13,618 bases of DNA from an uncultured Ignavibacteria bacterium (GTDB lineage: Bacteria > Bacteroidota > Ignavibacteria > Ignavibacteriales > Melioribacteraceae). This document shows positions 8,043 to 13,618 of this stretch, one piece after another. The stretch is taken from the NCBI GenBank assembly GCA_937930275.1, contig CALGLM010000197.1:1-13618 (forward strand), written 5' to 3'. The position numbers and the translations under genes are program-made. How positions within the stretch are numbered: the stretch's first letter is position 1; every line of letters starts with the position of its first letter. The notes under the pieces were generated by a model, which did no database searches, was not told where the DNA came from, and was given only the letters and a program-made list of their open reading frames with translations.

Positions 8043-8771
8043 ATGAAAAAAATATTATTGTTTTTACTATTACCGTTTATCCTTTATGGTGTTATAACTG
8101 CTCAAAAGACGGGACCAAAAATTGTACCGGCAGAAAGCGAATTTAAGTTTGGAGATATAGCAGAAGGAATTACAGTAACTCACAAGTTTGTTATTTTTAA
8201 TAAAGGGGATGAAGTTTTAAATATTAAAAACGTAAGAGCTTCGTGCGGGTGTACAGCCGTACAACCTGAAAAAACTGAATTAGACCCGGGTGAATCAACT
8301 TCAATTAAAGTAGAATTTAATTCAATCGGTAGAAACGGAATGCAGAATAAAGCCGTTTATGTTTCGTCTAATGATCCGCAAACTCCTGAACTGCGTTTAA
8401 CTTTTACCGCTAATGTTTTAGAAAAACAAAGCGGTAACAAAGAAGAGTTGTTTGATAGACCTATTTTGCAATTAGGAACTACACAGCATAATTTCGGTAA
8501 AGTAAAACAAGGCGAAATAGTTGAATTTTCGTTACCGTTTCAAAATTCGGGTAAAAAAGAATTGGAGATTAAGGATATTCAAGAATCTTGCAGCTGTACT
8601 GCAACAGAGCTTAGTAATAAAAAGTTGAAACCCGGAGAAGCAGGCAGTATAAAAATTAAGCTTGATACTAAAGATAGAGAAGGGAAGCTTTCAAGAACCG
8701 TTACTTTTGTTACCAACGATCCGATGAATCCGAAGCAAACAATTACCTTATTTGTTAATATCGAAAAGTGA
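8043..8771 (+). CDS. Exported protein with two DUF1573 (Ig-like) domains
   Basis: The 242-residue protein starts with a signal peptide: MKK, a hydrophobic core (about 4-18) and a likely cut after A20. The mature part is two tandem modules of about 100 residues. Each has the DUF1573 pattern: an F.FG-like opening (EFKFGDIAEG; HNFGKVKQGE), a Cys-x-Cys motif (C68/C70; C183/C185) and a closing SNDP/TNDP strand. DUF1573 is a beta-sandwich family related to ASPM/SPD-2/Hydin-type Ig folds and is common in exported proteins of Bacteroidota and Planctomycetes; no biochemical role is established. I see no lipobox and no T9SS C-terminal signal, so the periplasm is the likely site. The ATG directly follows the tsaB stop and has GAGGTG 4 bases upstream. 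Membership in the tsaE-tsaB-accD run tells little about function. Confidence 0.88.
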   Translation: MKKILLFLLLPFILYGVITAQKTGPKIVPAESEFKFGDIAEGITVTHKFVIFNKGDEVLNIKNVRASCGCTAVQPEKTELDPGESTSIKVEFNSIGRNGMQNKAVYVSSNDPQTPELRLTFTANVLEKQSGNKEELFDRPILQLGTTQHNFGKVKQGEIVEFSLPFQNSGKKELEIKDIQESCSCTATELSNKKLKPGEAGSIKIKLDTKDREGKLSRTVTFVTNDPMNPKQTITLFVNIEK

Positions 8772-8779
8772 GATTCTAA

Positions 8780-9619
8780 ATGGGTTGGTTTACAAGAAGT
8801 ACGTCTAACATAGCTCCAGATTCTGTTAAAAGTGACATACCTGACGGACAATGGATTAAATGTGATGATTGTGGTGAAATTATTCATAAAAAGCACTACG
8901 AGGCTAATTTAGCCGTATGTCCTAAATGTAACAAACATTTTAGGTTTGATAGTAATGGTTACATAAAATTAATAATCGATAGCGGTTCTTTTAAGGAATT
9001 AGATAAAAAAATGGTTTCCGGTGACCCGTTGGATTTTGTCGATTCAAAAAAATACGTAGCACGCATAAGTGAAAACATAAAGAAAACAGGATTAAATGAT
9101 GCTATTGTAACCGGATTAGGCAAAATAAACGATAAAAAAGTTGCTTTTGGATGCATGGATTTTAAATTTATCGGCGGGAGCATGGGTTCTGTTGTCGGCG
9201 AGAAGATTTCTCGGTTAGTTTTAAGAGCAATTAAAGATAATTTACCCGTGATTATAATATCGCAAAGCGGGGGAGCACGAATGATGGAATCAGCTTTATC
9301 ACTTATGCAGATGGCTAAAACAAGTGCAAGATTAGCTCAATTAGCGGATAAAGGACTTCCTTTTATTTCTATTTTAACTGATCCGACAACCGGAGGAACT
9401 ACTGCATCATTTGCTATGCTTGGTGATATTAATATATCCGAGCCAAAAGCCTTAATCGGATTTGCCGGACCGCGCGTTATTAAGCAGACCACAGGTAAAG
9501 ACTTACCGGAAGGATTTCAGACTGCAGAGTTTTTACTGGAGCACGGTTTCTTGGATATGATTGTTAATAGAAAAGATTTAAAAGAAACTCTTTTTAATTT
9601 GATAGGGTATATGAGTTGA
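8780..9619 (+). CDS. accD: Acetyl-CoA carboxylase carboxyltransferase beta subunit
   Basis: AccD with AccA forms the carboxyltransferase that moves carboxyl from biotin carboxyl carrier protein to acetyl-CoA, giving malonyl-CoA for fatty-acid synthesis in the cytoplasm. The 279-residue length is near the usual 280-305. The N-terminal zinc ribbon of bacterial AccD is intact: C28-x2-C31 and C47-x2-C50. The crotonase-like carboxyltransferase core shows SGGARMMES (GG at 164-165) and DPTTGGTTASFAMLGD (GG at 205-206), the glycine pairs expected in the two oxyanion holes. The zinc ribbon separates it from propionyl-CoA carboxylase beta subunits, which lack it. It begins 8 bases after the DUF1573 gene with only a weak ribosome binding site (GTGAGA near 8768-8773), so coupling is likely. 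It is last in the run, directly before a strong terminator. accA, accB and accC are not in the window. Confidence 0.96.
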   Translation: MGWFTRSTSNIAPDSVKSDIPDGQWIKCDDCGEIIHKKHYEANLAVCPKCNKHFRFDSNGYIKLIIDSGSFKELDKKMVSGDPLDFVDSKKYVARISENIKKTGLNDAIVTGLGKINDKKVAFGCMDFKFIGGSMGSVVGEKISRLVLRAIKDNLPVIIISQSGGARMMESALSLMQMAKTSARLAQLADKGLPFISILTDPTTGGTTASFAMLGDINISEPKALIGFAGPRVIKQTTGKDLPEGFQTAEFLLEHGFLDMIVNRKDLKETLFNLIGYMS

Positions 9620-9643
9620 ACTAAAAAATTAGAATTATTTGTT

Positions 9644-9676
9644 AAAAAGAGACGTTGAAAAACGTCTCTTTTTTTT
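9644..9676 (+). terminator. Rho-independent terminator after accD
   Basis: A perfect 13-bp stem (9644-9656 with 9661-9673) contains the core GAGACGTT/AACGTCTC, is closed by a GAAA tetraloop (9657-9660), and runs into T's up to 9676. It starts 25 bases after the accD stop and ends the long plus-strand run. Confidence 0.93.
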
Positions 9677-9924
9677 GTCTAAATATTAAAGAATAATATT
9701 ATTAATCTGTAATTAACTTATTTTTATATAAACAAGTTAATTCCTTTTAATTAAAAATAATTATAGTATATAAATTTATAAATCTATTGCTTTAAAATAT
9801 TTTTAATTATAAAGAATATGCTTAAATTGTGAATGTTTTTATCGTAGAGTAAGGGAGTAAAATAAATTAAAATGTAATTGTAATTTAAGTTTACTATTGT
9901 GTCATAGGTTTAATTTAAAAATGC
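9677..9924. other. AT-rich gene-free stretch with one small inverted repeat
   Basis: Between the two facing terminators there is no supportable reading frame or RNA gene on either strand; the bases are very AT-rich. The only structure I see is AATTAACTT (9711-9719) facing AAGTTAATT (9734-9742), a perfect 9-bp inverted repeat with a 14-base spacer. A lone AAGGGAG (near 9850-9856) is followed after about 15 bases by an ATG that meets a stop at once, so it does not mark a gene. Confidence 0.5.
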
Positions 9925-9952
9925 GGGAGCATGACATTTTATTCATGCTCCC
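9925..9952 (-). terminator. Terminator of the M49-like peptidase gene
   Basis: GGGAGCATGA (9925-9934) pairs perfectly with TCATGCTCCC (9943-9952) around an 8-base loop. Read on the minus strand, the hairpin begins 10 bases after the TAG stop and is followed by GCATTTTTAAATT, a short T run. The stem is GC-rich against an AT-rich background. Confidence 0.8.
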
Positions 9953-9962
9953 AAATATCATG

Positions 9963-11642
9963 CTACTTTTGTTCTTTTTCTATCTGATAAATTGGTTTTA
10001 TATCAATCGGTAATGTAGCAAGCTTTTCTCTTAATACTTTCATGGAAGGAGTTTCTACTCCGTATTTATTTACTAAATCAACTGCGGCTTTATAATCACC
10101 TTTTGCTTGAATGGTTAGAATAAGTTCTGCCAAACTTTTAACACTTTCATTAATTTTATTAAAATTAACTTTTACCTTTTGAGTGTTTTCATCGTATTGA
10201 TAGCCACCTTTTTCTAACAAATAGTTGTATATAATTGCATTGCCTGCTCCGTGTGCTTCCGAAATGCCAAATCGCACAGAACGGAAAATTCCCGCTAAAA
10301 ACGTAGTATAAATCTCTTTGTCAAAACCTTTAGGATAAACACCTTTTTCAATCATTAATATATTGTTAAACATTCCCAAAACATCTGCTTTACATTCTTC
10401 AATTTTCGAGTAAGTTTCTTTCAATTCTTTTTTAACTTCAGTCTTTTTACCGTCTTTTGTAATTAAACCAGGTCCTACTCCGTGCGATATTTCATGCATT
10501 AAAGTATGATTAAAAAATCCGTTAAATGTTACATATGTTAGCTCGTTATTATCCAAAACAAGTGAAGCGATCGGTTTTAATAATTTTTCAAATTTTGCTT
10601 CGTGAATATTTTTAAGCATAACTTTTTTAGAACCTTTTGCTTGCCTAACTCTTTCATCATTTGGTAGATTAAAAGCTAAAGTTTGTACACCGGATTTATT
10701 ATCTCCTGCACCGTAAACTTCTTGTACTACGTAAATAGGTGATTCGCTGCCACGCTTATATCCTTTGTATTCTTTTGCTAAAGGAAGATTTTCTTCAATT
10801 GCGTCTAAATAGTTTTTAAATATTTCAAGTTTTTTAGTTTCTACAGGATCAACAATTGTTAAAAAACTTTCGTAAGCAGCTTTATAATTAAACATTTCAT
10901 CTTCATAAACTTCGTATGGACCTATTACAACTTCTATTACATGATCTTTTAAATCCATCCATGCTACGTCACTTTCGTAATAATCATTTGTTAAAAATGC
11001 TTTTGCGCGTAACTGTAAGTATTTTTTTAACGAAGCATTTTCGGCGTTTTCGGCAGCTTCATTTAATAATTTTGCAACCTTTTCAACTTTTGCTTTATAT
11101 TCTACGGAATAGGGAATTGCAACCAAATTTGAACCGTCTCTTTTAATTACGGTAAATTCGCTCGTCAATTCTTTTTCTTTTGTAGGATTTGCTTTTATAT
11201 AATTTTCAAATTCTTCTTTTGTCATATCTGAAGGGTAAAAGTTTGCCCCTAAAGGTTTTGTCTTGTTTCCGTAAAATGGTTTATTATGGTCAAGTCTATC
11301 AAACGGTCCAAACATAATATTAAAGTATTGTAATCTAACTGCATCAACAGGATCTTTGGAACTTTCTAATGCTTTTTTAATTTCGAAGTTTTTAGAATAT
11401 GCTTGTTCTAAAAATATTTCATCAATTATTTTTGAAGCTTCAAATAGTTTTTGCAAAACGATCTTTTGTTTTGCATCTAAAATTGAGTGGTCGTATTTAA
11501 CTTCTACTTCGGCAAACTGTGCTACTTTTGCTTTCATACTGTCTAATTCACTTTTTACTTGTTGTTTTTCGTTTTGTTTACATCCTATTAATAAAGAAGC
11601 GGCTGAAGAAACTATAATAGAATATTTAAAAAAATGGTTCAT
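9963..11642 (-). CDS. Lipoprotein metallopeptidase of the dipeptidyl-peptidase III (M49) type, HEISH form
   Basis: The 559-residue product opens with a lipoprotein signal: hydrophobic residues 7-19 and lipobox L18-I19-G20-C21. It should be lipid-anchored at C21 in the periplasm or outer membrane. The zinc site is H383-E384-I385-S386-H387, with E416 in EECKAD (415-420) as the likely third ligand and E384 as catalytic base. EECKAD and a downstream EAHG (462-465) match the second and third conserved blocks of M49. Classic M49 enzymes (dipeptidyl peptidase III) have the six-residue HExxGH; this one has the five-residue HExxH form that I recall from Caldithrix abyssi. GPYEVYEDE (241-249) is another block seen in this subgroup. 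M49 enzymes release dipeptides from the N-terminus of short peptides. At 559 residues it is shorter than Bacteroides (about 675) or human (737) enzymes. Some databases call relatives Zn-dependent hydrolases; activity is unproven. GAGGA at 11649-11653 supports the start. Confidence 0.82.
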   Translation of the reverse strand: MNHFFKYSIIVSSAASLLIGCKQNEKQQVKSELDSMKAKVAQFAEVEVKYDHSILDAKQKIVLQKLFEASKIIDEIFLEQAYSKNFEIKKALESSKDPVDAVRLQYFNIMFGPFDRLDHNKPFYGNKTKPLGANFYPSDMTKEEFENYIKANPTKEKELTSEFTVIKRDGSNLVAIPYSVEYKAKVEKVAKLLNEAAENAENASLKKYLQLRAKAFLTNDYYESDVAWMDLKDHVIEVVIGPYEVYEDEMFNYKAAYESFLTIVDPVETKKLEIFKNYLDAIEENLPLAKEYKGYKRGSESPIYVVQEVYGAGDNKSGVQTLAFNLPNDERVRQAKGSKKVMLKNIHEAKFEKLLKPIASLVLDNNELTYVTFNGFFNHTLMHEISHGVGPGLITKDGKKTEVKKELKETYSKIEECKADVLGMFNNILMIEKGVYPKGFDKEIYTTFLAGIFRSVRFGISEAHGAGNAIIYNYLLEKGGYQYDENTQKVKVNFNKINESVKSLAELILTIQAKGDYKAAVDLVNKYGVETPSMKVLREKLATLPIDIKPIYQIEKEQK

Positions 11643-11741
11643 AATATATCCTCATTTTTGTGTTTTAGATTAAGTAAAAATAAATAATTAATTTTAATTT
11701 TCAATACAAAATTTGTGCACTTTTTACCATTAGTGTTTAGT

Positions 11742-11770
11742 TTTATAGACACTTAATATTCATAAATCAA
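11742..11770 (-). promoter_or_regulatory. Candidate sigma70-type promoter for the M49-like peptidase
   Basis: On the minus strand TTGATT (11765-11770) and TATAAA (11742-11747) are separated by exactly 17 bases, near the -35/-10 consensus. This would give a leader of roughly 90 bases. The region is AT-rich, so a chance match is possible. Confidence 0.35.
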
Positions 11771-11819
11771 CAAATTATTTGCTATTTATGGGCAAAAATC
11801 CGGTTTTGAATGAGATGTT

Positions 11820-11850
11820 TTTGTTGGTACGATACTTGTACTTATCTTAT
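11820..11850 (+). promoter_or_regulatory. Candidate promoter for the DUF6600-like gene
   Basis: TTTG (11820-11823) is followed after exactly 19 bases by TATCTTAT (11843-11850), the spacing of the Bacteroidota promoter TTTG-N19-TAnnTTTG. The downstream box fits TAnnTT but not its last two bases. The start point would be near 11855, leaving a leader of about 20 bases with the GAGGT ribosome binding site at 11868-11872. A sigma70-like reading (TTGTTG, 16 bases, TATCTT) overlaps it. Confidence 0.45.
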
Positions 11851-11877
11851 TAGAATTATTAAAAACCGAGGTACAAA

Positions 11878-13047
11878 ATGAAAAAGATGATTTTAGTATT
11901 AGTTCTTTTATTCTCGTTTAACATAATAAGCGAAGCCAAGATATCATTTAGGGTCGGGGTTAACTTTGGGTACTTTTATAACTCTTTAAACTCGTATGGC
12001 GATTGGTATGAAATTGAAAACGGAGTATATGTTTGGAAACCTTGGAATGTCGGAATGAATTGGCAGCCATATAGTATAGGTCATTGGTTATGGACAAGTG
12101 ACGGTTGGTATTGGGATAGTTACGAATCATTTGGTTATATAACATATCATTACGGAAGGTGGTATTATGATGATTACTATGGCTGGGTTTGGTATCCAAG
12201 TTATGATTGGGCACCTGCTTGGGTTGAATGGAGATATGATGATGATTATATAGGCTGGGCTCCTTTGCCTCCTTATGCTCATTTTAGATACAATACGGGT
12301 TTAGTATTTACTATTAGTTGGACAGCTCCTATAAATTATTGGTACTTCGTTAGATATAAACACTTCTATTATGATAATGTTTTTGGTTATGGTGTAAAAA
12401 CAAATTTTAAGAAAACTTTATATAGAAATACTAAAATAAGAAATAACTATACTTATACTAAGGATAGAATATATAACAACGGAATTAACAGAGATTTTAT
12501 TGAAAATAGAAGCGGTTATAGGTTTTCAGAAAGAAGTATAATAAATACAGACAACTTAAAAGACGTACGCTCGACAAATACCGAAGTAAAACGTTTTATT
12601 CCTAACGAAAATGAAATTAAAAGATATGAAAATGTTGAAAGATTTGATGCAAAAAATTCGATAGGAAAAACATCCTTAAAATTAGACAGAGTTGTTGACG
12701 AAGATTATAAAATTGACCGAAAAAATGATAACAACACTGGAAGTTCGGTAATACGCAATAATCAAACTAAAGTAAACAGAGAAGACGGCAATAAAACCGA
12801 AGTTAAAACAGATAGAGAAGTTAATATTAATAGAAATACTCAAACAGAACGTAAAGTTGAAAACAATACAACAGAAAATAGAAAAATTTTTGAAAACCGT
12901 CAAGTGGAAAGAAATACTACCGGAAGTTTAAGAAATAATGATACCGGCACAAGAAACACAGAAGTTAAGCGTGAAAGAACCGAAGTGAAAAGAGAGAACA
13001 ATACACAGAGAGAAAACACTGGTAGTAGAGAAAGAAAAACAAGATAG
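11878..13047 (+). CDS. Secreted Trp/Tyr-rich DUF6600-like protein with long charged Asn-rich tail
   Basis: This 389-residue protein has a signal peptide (MKK, hydrophobic 4-17, likely cut after A20). Residues 40-135 are strikingly rich in Trp and Tyr and form short repeats with a G-x-W start: GDWYEIENGVYVWKP (41-55), GHWLWTSDGWYWD (68-80), GRWYYDDYYGWVWYP (93-107) and AWVEWRYDDDYIGWAPLPP (114-132). This is the DUF6600 pattern as I know it from exported proteins; no function is established. Residues 136-180 are still aromatic. From about 185 the chain changes to a hydrophilic tail of Asn, Lys, Arg, Glu and Thr with recurring TEVKR, NNT and ER-type steps (232-240, 307-316, 360-372) and no hydrophobic core, so it is probably disordered and basic. 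No T9SS C-terminal domain is visible. The start is set by GAGGT at 11868-11872. The gene stands alone, between a divergent and a convergent neighbour. The tail could contact polyanions such as polysaccharide or nucleic acid, which is a guess. Confidence 0.78.
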   Translation: MKKMILVLVLLFSFNIISEAKISFRVGVNFGYFYNSLNSYGDWYEIENGVYVWKPWNVGMNWQPYSIGHWLWTSDGWYWDSYESFGYITYHYGRWYYDDYYGWVWYPSYDWAPAWVEWRYDDDYIGWAPLPPYAHFRYNTGLVFTISWTAPINYWYFVRYKHFYYDNVFGYGVKTNFKKTLYRNTKIRNNYTYTKDRIYNNGINRDFIENRSGYRFSERSIINTDNLKDVRSTNTEVKRFIPNENEIKRYENVERFDAKNSIGKTSLKLDRVVDEDYKIDRKNDNNTGSSVIRNNQTKVNREDGNKTEVKTDREVNINRNTQTERKVENNTTENRKIFENRQVERNTTGSLRNNDTGTRNTEVKRERTEVKRENNTQRENTGSRERKTR

Positions 13048-13065
13048 ATAAAAATTTAAAACTAA

Positions 13066-13097
13066 AAAAGCTCATATCTTAATAGGTATGAGCTTTT
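13066..13097. terminator. Two-way terminator between the DUF6600-like gene and rpmB
   Basis: The arms 13066-13078 and 13085-13097 pair over 13 bp (core AGCTCATA/TATGAGCT, with one T-G wobble) around a 6-base loop. There is an A run before and a T run after, so it can end transcription on both strands. It starts 19 bases after the plus-strand stop and lies 22 bases beyond the rpmB stop. Confidence 0.88.
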
Positions 13098-13118
13098 ATT
13101 TTAAAAAGTATAAAAACC

Positions 13119-13349
13119 TTAGATTTTGTTATCTCTAACTAACTGTGCTAATTCGGCAGTACCGTTTTTAGCAATAGTTCTTAAAGCACGTGTGCTTAAT
13201 TTTACGGCAACAAAACGTCCTAATTCTTTAACCCAAATTCTTTTCTTTTGTAAGTTTGGTAAAAATCTACGTTTAGATTTATTATGTGCATGCGAAATGC
13301 TGTGACCGCTTTTGGGTTTTACACCGGTTATTTGACATGTACGAGACAT
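13119..13349 (-). CDS. rpmB: 50S ribosomal protein L28
   Basis: The 76-residue product matches L28 along its length: MSRTCQITG at the start, SHAHNKSKRRFLPNLQKKRIWV in the middle and KLSTRALRTIAKNG near the end. L28 is a small basic protein of the large ribosomal subunit, located near the L1 stalk/E-site region. An upstream in-frame ATG at 13382 would add 11 residues, but the start at 13349 is preferred. MSRxCxxTG is the usual N-terminus, and a good GGAG (13355-13358) lies 5 bases upstream of it. rpmG (L33), often next to rpmB, is not downstream here, where a convergent gene is met instead. A Bacteroidota-type promoter box is found upstream. Confidence 0.98.
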   Translation of the reverse strand: MSRTCQITGVKPKSGHSISHAHNKSKRRFLPNLQKKRIWVKELGRFVAVKLSTRALRTIAKNGTAELAQLVRDNKI

Positions 13350-13379
13350 TTCTTCTCCATTTCTAAATATAATAGAAAA

Positions 13380-13410
13380 CAAATTTACGAAAAAAAATAT
13401 AAAATGAAAA
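13380..13410 (-). promoter_or_regulatory. Bacteroidota-type promoter of rpmB
   Basis: On the minus strand TAAATTTG (13380-13387) matches the -7 consensus TAnnTTTG exactly. The bases 19 upstream (13407-13410) read TTTT, three of four matches to the -33 box TTTG. The start would fall near 13373-13375, giving a leader of about 25 bases that contains the GGAG site. Confidence 0.6.
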
Positions 13411-13584
13411 GAAAAAAATAAAAAAAAATTAAATCAGTTCTTTGTTCGGAGTTATAAGTTTACAAATGGCAGAAATTAAGTTAATGATCTTCAGAATTAA
13501 TTTTACACTTTTGGGAAAATAAGCTCTATAACTATTTTATTGTTTCACTTTTTTACATTTTTGCTTTTGTGTCGTTTAGAACCA

Positions 13585-13618
13585 GGATTTACAGGAATTT
13601 AAACGGATTTACTGGAAA
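13585..13618. repeat. Short tandem repeat running off the window edge
   Basis: GGATTTACAGGAATTTAAAC (13585-13604) is followed directly by GGATTTACTGGAAA (13605-13618), a second partial copy with 12 of 14 bases identical. The period is therefore 20 bases. The unit resembles the CAGGATTTACAGGATT-like interspersed repeats found between genes in many Bacteroidota and related genomes. The remaining bases from 13411 to 13584 show no gene or clear structure. Confidence 0.6.

Noticed and set aside
9963..11642. Annotation as a plain HExxH metalloprotease (such as M48 or gluzincin) or as dihydrofolate reductase
   Set aside because: The EECKAD and EAHG blocks and their spacing fit M49 rather than the other families, and nothing resembles a folate reductase.
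11356..11673. A 105-codon plus-strand open frame over the start of the M49-like gene
   Set aside because: It is antisense to the lipoprotein signal and N-terminal region of a well-supported gene.
13350..13382. An 11-residue N-terminal extension of L28
   Set aside because: The MSRTCQITG start at 13349 matches the family and has its own GGAG site, and the likely transcription start falls inside the extension.
13466..13522. An 18-codon open frame beginning MAEIKLMIF
   Set aside because: There is no ribosome binding site, promoter or resemblance to known small proteins; chance is enough to explain it.
1..13618. CRISPR array, tRNA, rRNA, insertion sequence or prophage genes
   Set aside because: No regularly spaced repeats, cloverleaf-like sequence, ribosomal RNA signature, transposase or phage protein was recognised on either strand.

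Overview
The window is AT-rich, compact bacterial chromosome with short intergenic gaps. The gene content points to the Bacteroidota/Chlorobi/Ignavibacteria branch (FCB group). It carries a type IX secretion system (T9SS) SprA-type translocon and a PorX-type response regulator. The Bacteroidota-type promoter sequence TAAATTTG lies upstream of rpmB. An M49-like metallopeptidase has the HEISH form of the zinc motif, which I recall from a Caldithrix enzyme. I favour an Ignavibacteria-like member, but this is inference from gene content; no marker gene was compared.

Region 1 (1-9619, + strand) is a run of co-directional genes. It starts with the 3' three quarters or so of sprA (truncated by the window edge), followed 58 bases later by porX. 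tsaE overlaps porX by 4 bases, tsaB follows after 11 bases, a two-domain DUF1573 protein starts directly after the tsaB stop codon, and accD follows after 8 bases. A strong hairpin terminator with a GAAA loop closes the run at 9644-9676. The spacing suggests that porX-tsaE-tsaB-DUF1573-accD is one transcription unit, possibly starting in or before sprA. It joins T9SS structure (SprA) and control (PorX) to housekeeping functions: tRNA t6A modification (TsaE, TsaB) and fatty-acid synthesis (AccD).

Region 2 (9620-11642) begins with an AT-rich gene-free stretch of about 340 bases, containing one small inverted repeat and two terminators facing each other. A minus-strand lipoprotein of the dipeptidyl-peptidase III (M49) type follows.

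Region 3 (11643-13618) has a divergent promoter region and then a secreted Trp/Tyr-rich DUF6600-like protein with a long charged, Asn-rich tail. A two-way terminator separates it from rpmB (ribosomal protein L28, minus strand). The window ends in a short tandem repeat of the AGGATTTACAGGA kind that runs off the edge.

No tRNA, rRNA, CRISPR array, insertion sequence or phage gene was seen. I found no clearly undescribed system. The most notable points are the sprA-porX-tsaE linkage with a switchable hairpin before porX, the HEISH lipoprotein peptidase, and the tailed DUF6600 protein.
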